Origin: Mediterranea massiliensis
GTDB lineage: Bacteria > Bacteroidota > Bacteroidia > Bacteroidales > Bacteroidaceae
Reading direction: 5' to 3'
Length of the DNA stretch: 64,000 bases
Assembly: GCA_015060695.1 (NCBI GenBank)
Contig: SUYA01000006.1
Coordinates: forward strand, 1 to 64,000
This document shows, piece after piece, positions 8,805 through 18,285 of the stretch. The notes below the pieces were generated by a model. The model was not told where the DNA came from and ran no database searches. It saw nothing but the letters and a program-made list of their open reading frames with translations. The position numbers and the translations under genes were made by a program. The first letter of the stretch is position 1. Every line of letters begins with the position of its first letter.

Positions 8805-9012
8805 ATAAAAACTATTATTTTTATCAACAGGTGTAAAGTTTTCCATTTGTAGTCGTTAATTTATTGATAATTAGTCAACTAAAAATATTTTTAGGCAGAA
8901 AAGTTTTCCAAAAAGAAATTTATTTCAAAGTGTTTGTTGGCAAAATGTGTTTTCAAACAGTTTTTTAACAAAGTTATTAACAGGATAAGTCGAATAATTC
9001 TGCATTCTTTAT

Positions 9013-9020
9013 TATATTTG
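9013..9020 (+). promoter_or_regulatory. -7 box of the nitroreductase gene
   Basis: TATATTTG fits TAnnTTTG and lies 18 bp before the ATG at 9038. No clear -33 box is visible. Confidence 0.55.
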
Positions 9021-9037
9021 CAAAAAAAAGTTTGGAT

Positions 9038-9772
9038 ATGAAAAATATGAAGCAAAGACGGACAATCCGAAATTATCAAGAGAAGGAAGTCTCTCCAGAG
9101 TTGTTAAATGATTTGTTTGAAACTGCTTTCCGTGCCTCTACAGTAGGCAATATGCAGGTTTATAGCGTGGTGGTAACTCGTGATGCTGAGATGAAAGAAC
9201 GTTTAGCACCGGCTCATTTTAATCAACCCATGCTAAAGAATGCTCCGGTAGTACTCACATTTTGTATAGATTTACGTCGTTTTACCAAATGGTGTGAATT
9301 ACGGAAAGCCAATCCTGGTTATGGCAATTTCGAGTGGTTTGTTACCGGCGCTGTCGATACGTTGTTGGCAGCTCAGACGTTCTGCGTCGCGGCCGAGGAA
9401 CTTGGTTTAGGCATTTGTTATTTGGGGACAACCACCTATAATCCGCAGCAGATTATTGATGTTTTGAAATTACCAAACTTGGTATTTCCCATTACGACGA
9501 TAACTGTAGGCTGGCCGGCAGATAATCCACCGCAAGTTGATAGGTTGCCTGTTGAGGCGATTATTCATGAAGAAGTTTATACGGATTATACTGCTGATAT
9601 GATTGATAAATTGTATGCCTATAAAGAATCGTTGCTTGAGAATAAGAAGTTTGTAGAAGAGAATCAGAAAGAAACATTGGCGCATGTATTCACAGATGTT
9701 CGATATAAAAAGGAGGATAACGAGGTGATGTCAATAGCACTGTATGAGGCGATGAAACGTCAAGGGTTTTAA
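9038..9772 (+). CDS. Nitroreductase-family FMN oxidoreductase
   Basis: The 244-residue cytoplasmic flavoprotein probably transfers electrons from NAD(P)H to a quinone, nitro compound or flavin. The N-terminal RRTIRNYQ is the typical phosphate-contacting FMN-binding segment of the family. The middle contains the helical ALGxGxCYLG-like motif (EELGLGICYLGTT) and the following PITTITVGWP strand. I start at ATG 9038, because the upstream TTG at 9032 would leave almost no leader after the -7 box; ATG 9047 is also possible. The gene is monocistronic and converges with dnaA, sharing a large palindrome at the 3' end. Its true substrate is not predictable. Confidence 0.85.
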   Translation: MKNMKQRRTIRNYQEKEVSPELLNDLFETAFRASTVGNMQVYSVVVTRDAEMKERLAPAHFNQPMLKNAPVVLTFCIDLRRFTKWCELRKANPGYGNFEWFVTGAVDTLLAAQTFCVAAEELGLGICYLGTTTYNPQQIIDVLKLPNLVFPITTITVGWPADNPPQVDRLPVEAIIHEEVYTDYTADMIDKLYAYKESLLENKKFVEENQKETLAHVFTDVRYKKEDNEVMSIALYEAMKRQGF

Positions 9773-9818
9773 TAATAAGAAAGGTGTCAATCAGCTGATT
9801 GACACCTTTCTTATTATT
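9771..9818. terminator. 48-bp perfect palindrome, bidirectional terminator
   Basis: Two 24-bp arms (9771-9794 and 9795-9818) are exact reverse complements with no spacer, centred on CAGCTG. The stop codons of both convergent genes (9770-9772 and 9817-9819) overlap it. A and T runs at the ends give a U-tract in either direction. Confidence 0.9.
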
Positions 9819-11205
9819 ATTGTTTTTTCTTCATTTTTTCCATGATTTCATTAATCTCTGCTCGGAAAGATTTATCAACATCAAGTATTGCCTTGACAGT
9901 TTTGCAGGCATGCAATACGGTGGCATGGTCTTTTCTTCCTATATAGCTTCCAATCTTTGAAGTAGAAAGTTCTGTGTGCTGTTTGGCAAGATACATAGCA
10001 ATTTGTCGTGCTTGTACAACATCTCGTTTCCTTGAAGCTGTTTGTACGGCTGAAGGATCCATATTGTAGTGTTGGCAAACAGTACGTATGATGTCGTCAA
10101 TTGTAATTTCTTTCTTTTCGCAATTTACTACTTTGCGGACAATGCGTTGTGCCAAAGCAAGGTCAACCTCCTTATTATATATAGTGGCGTGTGCCATGAT
10201 GGAGATAACAATACCTTCCAGGTCGCGAACGCTGTCTCCTACATTCTCGGCAATATAATCTATTACTTCCGTAGGGAATTGTAACCCATCTCGCCGTATC
10301 TTGTTTAATAGAATGTTTCGACGCAATTCGGCATTGGGCTTTTCTAATTCTGCCACCATTCCCCATTTGAATCGGGTAATTAATCGTTCTTCCATGCCTT
10401 GCAACAATATTGGTGCACGATCTGAAGTTAAAATCAACTGTTTCCCGTTTTGGTGTAGGTGGTTGAAAATGTGGAAAAATGTATTTTGAGTTCTGGTTAC
10501 ACCCGCAAATTCTTGAATGTCATCTACAATCAGCACGTCAATTTTTTGGTAGAAGTTGATGAAGTCGTTAGTAGTGTTGTTACGTACCGAGTCTGTATAT
10601 TGCATTTGAAATAGGTGAGCCGATACATAGAGAACTTGTTTTTCCGGATATTGTTCTTTAATTCGGGTTCCTATAGCATTGGCTAAATGTGTCTTTCCTA
10701 CACCGGATGCTCCGTGAAGAAAAAGAGGGTTGAATGCAGTACCTGCCGGTTTTTCGGCTACAGCTTCGCCTACACTGCGTGCCAGTTTGTTGCTGTATCC
10801 CTCAATAAATGTGTCGAAGTTGTAGTTTGGATTTAGATGTGGGTCAAGAGTAGAAACCGGCATTTGCGGTATCTCTTTCTTTTGTGGGCGCTGTGGCGAA
10901 ACAGGTGTATGAGGGCTGGTAGGCATAGGTACTGTTACCTCCGGACGCTTTATAACCATTACGCTATACAGCAGTTTTGTTCCTTCGCCCATTACTTTAT
11001 AGATAGTACGGCGCAATAAATCTACGAATTTCTCTTCTAAAAACTCATAGAAGAATTGGCTGGGTACTTGCAGTACCAGCGTCTTGTCCTCATACTTCAG
11101 TGGGACAATGGGGAGAAACCAGGTTTTGTATGTCTGCTCAGGAACATTGTCTCTGATTATTTCAAGACAGCGGTTCCAAAGACCGACATGATTCTTTTCA
11201 CTCAT
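9817..11205 (-). CDS. dnaA: Chromosomal replication initiator DnaA
   Basis: The 462-residue AAA+ protein binds DnaA boxes at the origin, opens DNA and loads helicase. Domain I (about 1-80) includes [12 protein letters not shown] and [10 protein letters not shown] short proline-rich domain II follows, then the ATPase with Walker A GASGVGKT (about 167) and Walker B LIVDDIQ (about 227). The C-terminal domain IV has the signature around [20 protein letters not shown]. Length is normal. No cluster of DnaA boxes and no dnaN or rpmH neighbour is present, so this locus need not be the origin; in Bacteroidetes the gene is often away from it. Confidence 0.97.
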   Translation of the reverse strand: MSEKNHVGLWNRCLEIIRDNVPEQTYKTWFLPIVPLKYEDKTLVLQVPSQFFYEFLEEKFVDLLRRTIYKVMGEGTKLLYSVMVIKRPEVTVPMPTSPHTPVSPQRPQKKEIPQMPVSTLDPHLNPNYNFDTFIEGYSNKLARSVGEAVAEKPAGTAFNPLFLHGASGVGKTHLANAIGTRIKEQYPEKQVLYVSAHLFQMQYTDSVRNNTTNDFINFYQKIDVLIVDDIQEFAGVTRTQNTFFHIFNHLHQNGKQLILTSDRAPILLQGMEERLITRFKWGMVAELEKPNAELRRNILLNKIRRDGLQFPTEVIDYIAENVGDSVRDLEGIVISIMAHATIYNKEVDLALAQRIVRKVVNCEKKEITIDDIIRTVCQHYNMDPSAVQTASRKRDVVQARQIAMYLAKQHTELSTSKIGSYIGRKDHATVLHACKTVKAILDVDKSFRAEINEIMEKMKKKQ

Positions 11206-11556
11206 AACGGCTTATTGACATTAATATTGATTAAGCAAAACTTCTACGTTTGCAAATTTGAGAATCTTATTCTAAAAAAACAAATCGGTTTTTTCTTGCG
11301 TTTTTAAAGAATGTAATAATGTCTTTAGTTTCAGCACCTTATGATTTAGAGAAAATAATCCTTCGTGAGGGTACCTATTGTTTATTTGTACTATCTTGTA
11401 AGTCAGATTGTTATATGCTGTTTTTGCTTGTTGTTATCTTCTTGTTCTATCTCTTTATTGAACACTTTTTTTAGCGATTCAACTACTTTATTATAGCATT
11501 ATCGCCAATTCTTTCTCTACATCTCTTATTTGGAATATTTCTATATAATGAATATT
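11206..11556. other. AT-rich intergenic stretch between dnaA and the MCE gene
   Basis: I see no conserved gene, no TTATCCACA-type DnaA box and no exact TAnnTTTG box reading into dnaA. It must hold the dnaA leader and promoter and the 3' end of the MCE transcript. A 51-codon plus-strand frame (11319-11474) with a hydrophobic tail is present but unsupported. Confidence 0.5.
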
Positions 11557-12453
11557 TTACTTATCTTTTCTGCCAAAAATAGAAAAGTGTACATAGCGTT
11601 TAGGATGGTTCTTTAAATCTTCTAACAGGGTAGCTGCATTGGCTGTTGTTGTACTAAGATTGTTGTATAAAGTTGGGTCGTTTAGCAGTAGTCCTATGGT
11701 GTTATCCTTACTTCCTAATTTCTCGGTCAACATTTGGACATTGGCAAGTGTTGCATCTACTTTTTGCATGCTTGCGGCATAATCTATTTGTCTTAAGTTG
11801 CCAGAAATGGTTGCAAAATTATGGGTAATAGTATTTAAATTACTTGTTAGTTGAGGCATGTCATTAGTCATCATTCTTTCCAATTGTTTGCTGGTTACTG
11901 CTAAGTTTGTTGTGATGTCCTCTACATTTTTTAGTGTAGCCGGTAGTGCAGGGCTGGACAATAGGGCATTTAATGAGACTAAAATGGAGTCAAGTTTAGG
12001 CATCATTTTCTCTACTTGCGGAATCATTTGGGCTGCTTTTTCCATCAGTCCATTGTTCAAGTCTCCAGGGATGGTATCGCCTATTGAATATTTTTCACGA
12101 GGATTGTTTGCCAATAGTATTGTCATTTTCATTCCTCCTAACATGTCGGTAATCAATTCCGCATGACTACCTTTGGGTATTCGTAGGTCGGGTTCTACCT
12201 CAATTTCTGCAACTACATTGCCAGGGTTTGTGTAATTGTATTCAATATTGCGAACAATACCTACCCGGAAGCCATCTGCAAATACAGGGCTTGATTCTGT
12301 CAATCCGTTGGCATCTTTAAAATGAACATAGTAGTAACAAGTGGGCTTGAACAGATGTATTCCTTTTAGATAGTTAATTCCGTAAACCAATATGCAAAGG
12401 GCAATGATGCCAGCGATTCCAATTTTTACTTCTTTAGTCAAGAAATTCTTCAT
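11557..12453 (-). CDS. MCE-family (MlaD-like) phospholipid-transport protein
   Basis: The 298-residue protein has one N-terminal membrane anchor (IGIAGIIALCILVYGINYL, about residues 12-30). An MCE domain follows at about 38-120, with the characteristic GLTESSPVFADGFRVGIVRN region. A long helical C-terminus (about 140-290) should form a needle or coil across the periplasm. MCE proteins carry lipids between the two membranes, working with a permease and ATPase that are not in this window. It follows the amidase gene by 18 bp and is almost certainly co-transcribed with it, a pairing I recall as common in Bacteroidales. Confidence 0.9.
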   Translation of the reverse strand: MKNFLTKEVKIGIAGIIALCILVYGINYLKGIHLFKPTCYYYVHFKDANGLTESSPVFADGFRVGIVRNIEYNYTNPGNVVAEIEVEPDLRIPKGSHAELITDMLGGMKMTILLANNPREKYSIGDTIPGDLNNGLMEKAAQMIPQVEKMMPKLDSILVSLNALLSSPALPATLKNVEDITTNLAVTSKQLERMMTNDMPQLTSNLNTITHNFATISGNLRQIDYAASMQKVDATLANVQMLTEKLGSKDNTIGLLLNDPTLYNNLSTTTANAATLLEDLKNHPKRYVHFSIFGRKDK

Positions 12454-12471
12454 AATTCTCTTTCTTATAGT

Positions 12472-13644
12472 TTATTTTTTGTTTTTCTTAAATTCCTCGA
12501 TGGCTTCATTGACGTTAATCTTCTTTCCATTCTTGAAAGCGATGATGAAGCAATCTTTAAATTTGGAGTTAATGGAACGTTTGGTTTTAAGAACTTGATT
12601 ATAGTTACCATTAGCGCCATAAGTATATTTGTAAATTCCCCCTTCTTTATAATAATCGGTATCTTTCAATCCCTTGAAGCGCTTATCGTTTTTTTCTAAG
12701 GGTTTGGAAGATGTGAGTATTTGTATCTTGAACACAATGTCGCTATCTTTGTTGGTGCTATTCCCCTTGTTTTTTTTAGTAGTGGTTTTAGCCGGTGTGG
12801 TTGTTTGATTGTTTTTCTCTACTATTTTGGGGGTAGGCGATTCATCATTGATATGGCTGATAACTGTTTGTTCACGCTTATAGCTCAGAAAGGCCTGAAA
12901 TATTCCGTTAGCTAATGAATTTTGTCCTTTTTCAGTATTAAGGTAACGTTCTTCTTCTGGGGTAGAGATGAAACCTAATTCAACGAGGATGCTGGGCATG
13001 GCACTTGCTTTCAGTACCAGGAATCCGGCTTGGTGTACTCCTCGGTCAATACGTTTACAAGTTTGTTTGAACTCTTTTTGTACTAAGGATGCCAAATGTA
13101 CACTTTGCGACATGTATTGGTCTTGCATGAATTCGAATATAATGTATGATTCTGCAGAGTTCGGGTTGAATCCGGCATAACGTGTTTCGTAATCGCTTTC
13201 GTAAAGTATTACTGAATTTTCTCGTTTGGCAACTTCTAGATTTGCATCCGATTTAGCTAAACCTAATGTCCAAGTCGAAGCTCCTGTTATACGTTTGTTT
13301 TTGGCCACCGCATTAGTGTGTATAGAGATAAATAGGTCTGCTTTGGCGTTATTGGCAATTTCGGCACGACGGTTTAGTGATACGAAAACATCGCGTTTGC
13401 GGGTATAAATAACTTTGCTGTCCGGACAGTTTTGTTCAATCAGTTTCCCCAGTTTTAATGCAACACTTAAGTTGATGTCTTTTTCTTTGGATATTTTCCC
13501 TACAGCACCAGGGTCGTTGCCGCCATGTCCGGCATCGATGACGACCACAAAATTTTTAGCTTCAACGATGCTAAAACAATATGGATTCAGTAACAATCCA
13601 AGAAAGGTCGTAATATATAATATGTAGTGCTGGTATGGCTTCAT
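12472..13644 (-). CDS. N-acetylmuramoyl-L-alanine amidase (Amidase_3)
   Basis: The 390-residue exported enzyme cleaves the amide bond between MurNAc and the stem peptide of peptidoglycan. An N-terminal signal segment precedes the catalytic domain (about 30-250), which begins with the zinc-binding VVIDAGHGGNDPG and includes a second metal-ligand region (ADLFISIHTNA) and the late catalytic Glu in PSILVELGF. After a Thr/Lys-rich linker, the C-terminal 90 residues resemble a SPOR-type glycan-binding domain (IVFKIQILTSS, later FIIAFKNGKKI). An upstream TTG overlaps the -7 box, so I start at the ATG at 13644. It heads an operon with the MCE gene. Confidence 0.92.
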   Translation of the reverse strand: MKPYQHYILYITTFLGLLLNPYCFSIVEAKNFVVVIDAGHGGNDPGAVGKISKEKDINLSVALKLGKLIEQNCPDSKVIYTRKRDVFVSLNRRAEIANNAKADLFISIHTNAVAKNKRITGASTWTLGLAKSDANLEVAKRENSVILYESDYETRYAGFNPNSAESYIIFEFMQDQYMSQSVHLASLVQKEFKQTCKRIDRGVHQAGFLVLKASAMPSILVELGFISTPEEERYLNTEKGQNSLANGIFQAFLSYKREQTVISHINDESPTPKIVEKNNQTTTPAKTTTKKNKGNSTNKDSDIVFKIQILTSSKPLEKNDKRFKGLKDTDYYKEGGIYKYTYGANGNYNQVLKTKRSINSKFKDCFIIAFKNGKKINVNEAIEEFKKNKK

Positions 13645-13659
13645 ATTAAAATTATGTTG

Positions 13660-13667
13660 CAAAAGTA
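13660..13667 (-). promoter_or_regulatory. -7 box of the amidase-MCE operon
   Basis: TACTTTTG on the minus strand fits TAnnTTTG. It lies 15 bp before the ATG at 13644 and decides that start. Confidence 0.55.
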
Positions 13668-13847
13668 GTTTATTTTCACGGAAAACTAAAACTTTGCATA
13701 AAGTTTTGTTCTTTCATGTGTTAATTGTTCGGGAAAAGAACTGAATTGTGTCTTTTTCGGCAAATGATTGATATGATTTTCTGAAAATGTAGGATGTAGG
13801 ATGGAAACAAAAATGAGTATTCTCGATTTTCTTCGCTTTCCTTTTAC

Positions 13848-13855
13848 TATCTTTG
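13848..13855 (+). promoter_or_regulatory. -7 box of the transporter gene
   Basis: TATCTTTG is an exact -7 box 25 bp before the ATG at 13881. No clear -33 box is visible. Confidence 0.55.
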
Positions 13856-13880
13856 CGGCATCTTTTGTACAAGGCAACTA

Positions 13881-14840
13881 ATGATGTGGATTCGTTTTAT
13901 AAAAAATTGGACTCTCCCGATAGCTATGTTGATAGGAGCATCAGCTTATCTTGTATTAGGTAAAATTTCAGTGTTTGCACCTATGAAGCCACTGATAAAC
14001 AACTTTCTGTCTTATTTAACTCCTTCTTTGATTTTTGCTCAATTATTATTGACTTTTTGTAAAATAGAAGTTCGTGATTTAAAACCCTGTTTGTGGCATC
14101 TTTGGTTGTTAATGTTTCAATTACTTTCTACTTTAGTAGTTACTTCCTTATTGCTTGTTTTTTATGTCAGCGAAGTTTATACAGTTGTTTTTGAAGGAGC
14201 ATTAGTCTGTTTGATTTGTCCCACAGCAACGGCTGCTGCAGTTATTACGGGAAAGTTGGGTGGTAATGCTGCGAGTTTGACGACTTACACACTATTGTCA
14301 AACTTGTTAGCAGCTTTAGCTGTGCCTGCACTTTTCCCATTAATAGAGCCTCATGCCGACATCTCTTTTGGGGCAGCGTTTGCTAAAATAGTAACTAAGG
14401 TTTTTCCACTATTGCTGTTTCCTTTTTTCTTGGCTCTCATTTTGCGTCGTTATCTTCCTAATATCCATTACTTTTTAAAAGAACTTTCTGGAATTGCTTT
14501 CTATTTGTGGGCCATTGCGCTTGCTGTAGTTTCCGGACAAACACTTCGTTCTTTGATCAATAGTGAAGCACCATTTCACGTATCGGGTTTCATTGCTTTG
14601 GCTGCTTTACTTGCTTGTGGACTTCAATTTTATTTAGGGAAGCGTATCGGTGGATATTACGATGAACGTATTAGTGGGGGACAAGCGTTGGGACAGAAGA
14701 ATACAGTATTGGCTATTTGGATGGCTTACACCTATTTAAACCCTTTGTCTTCGTTGGCTCCCGGTACTTATGTGCTTTGGCAAAATTTGGTAAACAGTTA
14801 TCAACTTTGGAAAAAACGGAAGCGTGAGGAGGTTATGTAA
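13881..14840 (+). CDS. BASS-like (bile acid:Na+ symporter superfamily) membrane transporter
   Basis: The 319-residue protein is almost wholly hydrophobic, with nine or ten predicted membrane helices. A central small-residue segment (CPTATAAAVITGKLGG, then TLLSNLLAALAVPALFPL) resembles the crossover region of the SBF/BASS fold, and a late RIGGYYDERISGGQALGQKN loop matches the second repeat. The cargo is unknown; relatives carry organic anions, pantoate or pyruvate. AEC-type carriers are an alternative. It has its own promoter and is followed by an HD-domain gene 70 bp downstream, so read-through is possible. Confidence 0.7.
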   Translation: MMWIRFIKNWTLPIAMLIGASAYLVLGKISVFAPMKPLINNFLSYLTPSLIFAQLLLTFCKIEVRDLKPCLWHLWLLMFQLLSTLVVTSLLLVFYVSEVYTVVFEGALVCLICPTATAAAVITGKLGGNAASLTTYTLLSNLLAALAVPALFPLIEPHADISFGAAFAKIVTKVFPLLLFPFFLALILRRYLPNIHYFLKELSGIAFYLWAIALAVVSGQTLRSLINSEAPFHVSGFIALAALLACGLQFYLGKRIGGYYDERISGGQALGQKNTVLAIWMAYTYLNPLSSLAPGTYVLWQNLVNSYQLWKKRKREEVM

Positions 14841-14910
14841 GGTCATTTTAATGTTTTGTAGGCTTTGTTGGGAAAAGAAATAAATTAGTGATAGATAAAA
14901 TTTATAGAAA

Positions 14911-15447
14911 ATGAATCCATTGGAAATTATAGACAAATACTATCCGGAAGAGAATGAGTTAAAGCAAATCTTATTGACGCATAGTCGCTCGGTAGCTAAA
15001 AAGGCATTATGGATAGCCGAGCAACATCTTGAATTGAATCTTGATAAAGACTTTCTTTATGAGGCTGCTATGTTGCATGATATTGGTGTGTTCTTAACCG
15101 ATGCCGATGGAATACATTGCTTTGGCGATAAACCATATATCTGTCATGGCTATTTAGGAGCAGATTTGATGCGTCGAGAAGGATTTCCACGACATGCTTT
15201 GGTTTGTGAACGTCATACCGGAGCCGGTCTTTCTTTGGAACAGATAGAGCGTCAGGCATTGCCTATTCCTCATCGTGAAATGATTCCGCTAAGCATGGAA
15301 GAGCAGGTGGTGTGTTTTGCAGATAAGTTCTTCTCAAAGACCCATTTGGATAGGGAAAAGAGTGTGGAAAAAGCACGGCACAGTTTGGAGCGATATGGCG
15401 AAGAAGGTCTTCAACGTTTTGATAAATGGTGTCATATTTTCTTGTAG
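14911..15447 (+). CDS. HD-domain phosphohydrolase-like protein
   Basis: The 178-residue cytoplasmic protein carries the HD metal-binding pattern: an early His in LLTHSRSVAKKAL, the HD doublet in AAMLHDIGVF (about residue 55), further His residues (KPYICHGYLGADLM, CERHTGAG), and a final Asp in QVVCFADKFFSK. Family members hydrolyse phosphomonoesters or phosphodiesters of nucleotides; the substrate here is open. It lies between the transporter and lptD with no strong promoter of its own and may be co-transcribed with the transporter. Confidence 0.85.
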   Translation: MNPLEIIDKYYPEENELKQILLTHSRSVAKKALWIAEQHLELNLDKDFLYEAAMLHDIGVFLTDADGIHCFGDKPYICHGYLGADLMRREGFPRHALVCERHTGAGLSLEQIERQALPIPHREMIPLSMEEQVVCFADKFFSKTHLDREKSVEKARHSLERYGEEGLQRFDKWCHIFL

Positions 15448-15504
15448 CAATATTAAAATGGCTCTAATTTTCTTTAAAAAGTCAGATAATCCATATAATT
15501 TATG

Positions 15505-15512
15505 TACTTTTG
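15505..15512 (+). promoter_or_regulatory. -7 box of lptD
   Basis: TACTTTTG fits TAnnTTTG and lies 25 bp before the TTG start at 15538. This supports the rare start, since no ATG lies between them in frame. Confidence 0.55.
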
Positions 15513-15537
15513 TCCCTTCAAGCGAAAAAGATAACTA

Positions 15538-18285
15538 TTGAAAGTAAATTCTGTCATATCAACTATACTATTTCTGCTTTTACTGATTGTGTCAAGTGAA
15601 GCAGCATCTCAACGTCGTAGAGCGATTAATCCTACGCCGACTTCATTGTCAAGGGATACTCTGCTTCGGGGCGATACCTTGTATGCCGATACGTTACAGA
15701 CAGACTCTGTGCCGCAAAAGAAGAAGGATGCGTTGGAGTATCCGGTGACTTACGAAGCTGCCGACTCTTTGGTATTTACCCAAAGCGGATTTGCGCATCT
15801 TTATGGCGAAGGCAAAGTGATTTATGAGCAGCCTAATCCGATAGAACTAACGGCCAATGTGATAACCATGAATATGGATAGCAGTACTGTCTATGCGCAT
15901 GGTGTGGAAGATTCGTTAGGGGTAGTGCAAGGTTCTCCTATATTCAAGGACGGGGAAACACCTTACGAGACAAATACCATCCGATACAACTTCAAAAGTA
16001 AACGTGGACTTATCAGTAATGTGGTTACCCAGCAAGGCGAAGGATATGTAGTGGGTAAGAATGCCAAGAAAGGCACGGATAATGAGATGTATCTGAGAAA
16101 AGGTATTTATACCACTTGTGATAACCATGAACATCCTCACTTTTATATGCAGATGACCTATGCCAAGGTACGCCCCAAGAAAAACGTTGTTACCGGTCCG
16201 GCCTATCTGGTTGTAGAAGATGTTCCTTTGCCTATTGCTGTTCCCTTCTTCTTCTTTCCTTTCTCCGGCAGTTATTCATCCGGTTTTATCATGCCTACCT
16301 ATATGGACGACTCCAGCCGTGGTTTTGGTTTGACCGATGGTGGATATTATTTTGCTTTGAGTGACCAGATGGACTTGAAATTGCGGGGAGACATCTTTAC
16401 GAGAGGTTCTTGGGCTTTGAATGCTGAAACGAATTATGTTAAGAGGTATAAGTTTAGCGGTATGTTCCAGGCCAACTATCAAGTGACGAAGACCGGTGAC
16501 AAAGGTTTGCCCGATTATATGGTGGCCAAGGACTTTAAGATTGTATGGTCTCATCGTCAAGATCCAAAGGCCAATCCTAACAGTACATTCTCTGCCAGTG
16601 TGAACTTCTCGTCAAGCAGTTATGAAAAGACGAATATTGGTAATATGTACAATCCGCAAGCCATGTCGCAAAATACAAAAACATCAAGTATCAGCTATTC
16701 TCGCACATTCCCTGAACAGAAGTTGACAATTTCTGCTACGGCCAATATTGCTCAAAATATGCGTGACTCTTCCATTGCTGTTACATTCCCCGACTTGAAT
16801 ATTTCGTTAAGTACCATTTTCCCCTTTAAGCGTAAATATCAAGTGGGTGAAGAAAAGTGGTATGAGAAAATATCACTCCGTTATAGCGGTCGTTTTTCTA
16901 ATAGTATCAAGACCAAAGACGATAAACTATTCAGTTCCAATCTGATTAGAGATTGGCGAAACGGTATGCAACATAACATTCCAATCAGTGCTACCTTTAC
17001 CTTATTTAAATACTTCAATGTTACTCCGTCGGTCAACTATACCGAACGTTGGTACACTCATAAGATAAAGAAAGATTGGGATCCGCATGCTCGTAATGGT
17101 AGTGGCGAAGAGGTGAGGGATACGATTTATGGCTTCAACCGAGTGTATAATTATAGTGCCAGTCTGGGTATAAACACCAAGGTATATGGTATGTACAAAC
17201 CTTTGTTTTTGCCTAAGAAGGAGATACAGATACGCCATGTCATCACACCGTCGGTTAGCATCAGTGCTTCTCCCGATTTCGGCTCGGCGCACTATGGTTA
17301 TTACGACGAGTATGTAAAGAAAGACTTGAATGGTGTAGCTCTCGATACCATTTCTTATTCGCTATACGATGGCCAGATGTTTGGAACACCGGGTCGGGGA
17401 CGTTCGGGAACTATCTCTTTCAACATATCGAATAACTTGGAAATGAAGTATAAGGCTAAAAATGATTCTATCAAGAAAGTGAGTCTGATTGATGAATTGG
17501 GTGCCAGTATTTCCTATAACACCGCTGCTAAACAAAGACCTTGGAGTGACTTAAGCATGAATTTGCGTCTGAAGCTGACAAAGAATTATACGTTCAGTAT
17601 GAGTGCTGTCTTTGCCACGTATGCTTATGAGTTCGATAAGAATGGCAATGTGGTGGTAGGTAATCGTACCGAGTGGTCTTATGGCCGTTTTGGACGTTTC
17701 CAAGGCTATGGTACCTCTTTCAGTTATACGTTGAATAATGATACTTGGAAAAAGTTGACGGCTTTGTTCAGTGGCGAAGATGCCGATGAAGAGGCTGAAG
17801 GCGAAGGTTCTGAAGGCTCGGAAGAGGCGAATGCTGAACAAACTGAAAGTAAGGGAATACCCAAAAAAGAGAAGAAACAGGCTGTTACCGATGATGATGG
17901 TTATCAAGTGTTCAGAATGCCTTGGTCTATCAATCTGAGTACCGGTTTCAATCTTCGTGAAGACCGTACACGCCCTATCAACAAGAAATCCATGCGCTAT
18001 CCGTATAAGTTGAGTATTAATGCGCTGAATGTGAACGGTAATGTGAAGATTTCCAATAAGTGGGCCGTTAGTTTCAACTCTGGTTACGATTTTGAGTCGA
18101 AGAAGATAGTACAAACTACCTTTAATATAACGCGCGACTTGCACTGCTTCAGTATGAATGCCAGCCTCTCTCCGTTTGGCCAATGGAAGCATTATAACTT
18201 CACCATCCGTGCCAATTCAAGTATTTTGCAAGATTTGAAGTGGGAGCAACGTAGCCAGATTCAAAGCAACATCAAGTGGTATTAA
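15538..18285 (+). CDS. lptD: LPS-assembly outer-membrane protein LptD-like, TTG start
   Basis: The 915-residue protein should form the beta-barrel that inserts lipopolysaccharide into the outer leaflet. A signal peptide begins directly at the TTG (MKVNSVISTILFLLLLIVSS, cleavage near SEAAS). An OstA/LptA-like periplasmic domain follows (about 70-220: LYGEGKVIYEQPNPIELTAN, LRKGIYTTCDN). The C-terminal barrel of alternating aromatic strands ends in WKHYNFTIRANSSI and a final Tyr. An acidic, low-complexity insert lies at about residues 745-785. The stop overlaps the convergent ung stop by 4 bp. Confidence is high for the family. Partner LptE and the other Lpt genes are not in the window. Confidence 0.9.
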   Translation: MKVNSVISTILFLLLLIVSSEAASQRRRAINPTPTSLSRDTLLRGDTLYADTLQTDSVPQKKKDALEYPVTYEAADSLVFTQSGFAHLYGEGKVIYEQPNPIELTANVITMNMDSSTVYAHGVEDSLGVVQGSPIFKDGETPYETNTIRYNFKSKRGLISNVVTQQGEGYVVGKNAKKGTDNEMYLRKGIYTTCDNHEHPHFYMQMTYAKVRPKKNVVTGPAYLVVEDVPLPIAVPFFFFPFSGSYSSGFIMPTYMDDSSRGFGLTDGGYYFALSDQMDLKLRGDIFTRGSWALNAETNYVKRYKFSGMFQANYQVTKTGDKGLPDYMVAKDFKIVWSHRQDPKANPNSTFSASVNFSSSSYEKTNIGNMYNPQAMSQNTKTSSISYSRTFPEQKLTISATANIAQNMRDSSIAVTFPDLNISLSTIFPFKRKYQVGEEKWYEKISLRYSGRFSNSIKTKDDKLFSSNLIRDWRNGMQHNIPISATFTLFKYFNVTPSVNYTERWYTHKIKKDWDPHARNGSGEEVRDTIYGFNRVYNYSASLGINTKVYGMYKPLFLPKKEIQIRHVITPSVSISASPDFGSAHYGYYDEYVKKDLNGVALDTISYSLYDGQMFGTPGRGRSGTISFNISNNLEMKYKAKNDSIKKVSLIDELGASISYNTAAKQRPWSDLSMNLRLKLTKNYTFSMSAVFATYAYEFDKNGNVVVGNRTEWSYGRFGRFQGYGTSFSYTLNNDTWKKLTALFSGEDADEEAEGEGSEGSEEANAEQTESKGIPKKEKKQAVTDDDGYQVFRMPWSINLSTGFNLREDRTRPINKKSMRYPYKLSINALNVNGNVKISNKWAVSFNSGYDFESKKIVQTTFNITRDLHCFSMNASLSPFGQWKHYNFTIRANSSILQDLKWEQRSQIQSNIKWY

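Noticed and set aside
8731..9037. Cobalamin riboswitch upstream of nrdJ
   Set aside because: None of the conserved B12-box sequence is seen, the leader is only about 37 nt, and the B12-using isoform would not be expected to be repressed by B12.
11319..11474. 51-codon plus-strand frame upstream of dnaA with a hydrophobic C-terminal half
   Set aside because: No promoter box, no recognisable family and ordinary AT-rich composition; a chance frame is more likely.
11206..11556. Possible chromosomal origin next to dnaA
   Set aside because: No DnaA-box cluster and no origin-linked neighbours (dnaN, rpmH, gidA); in this phylum dnaA is often far from oriC.
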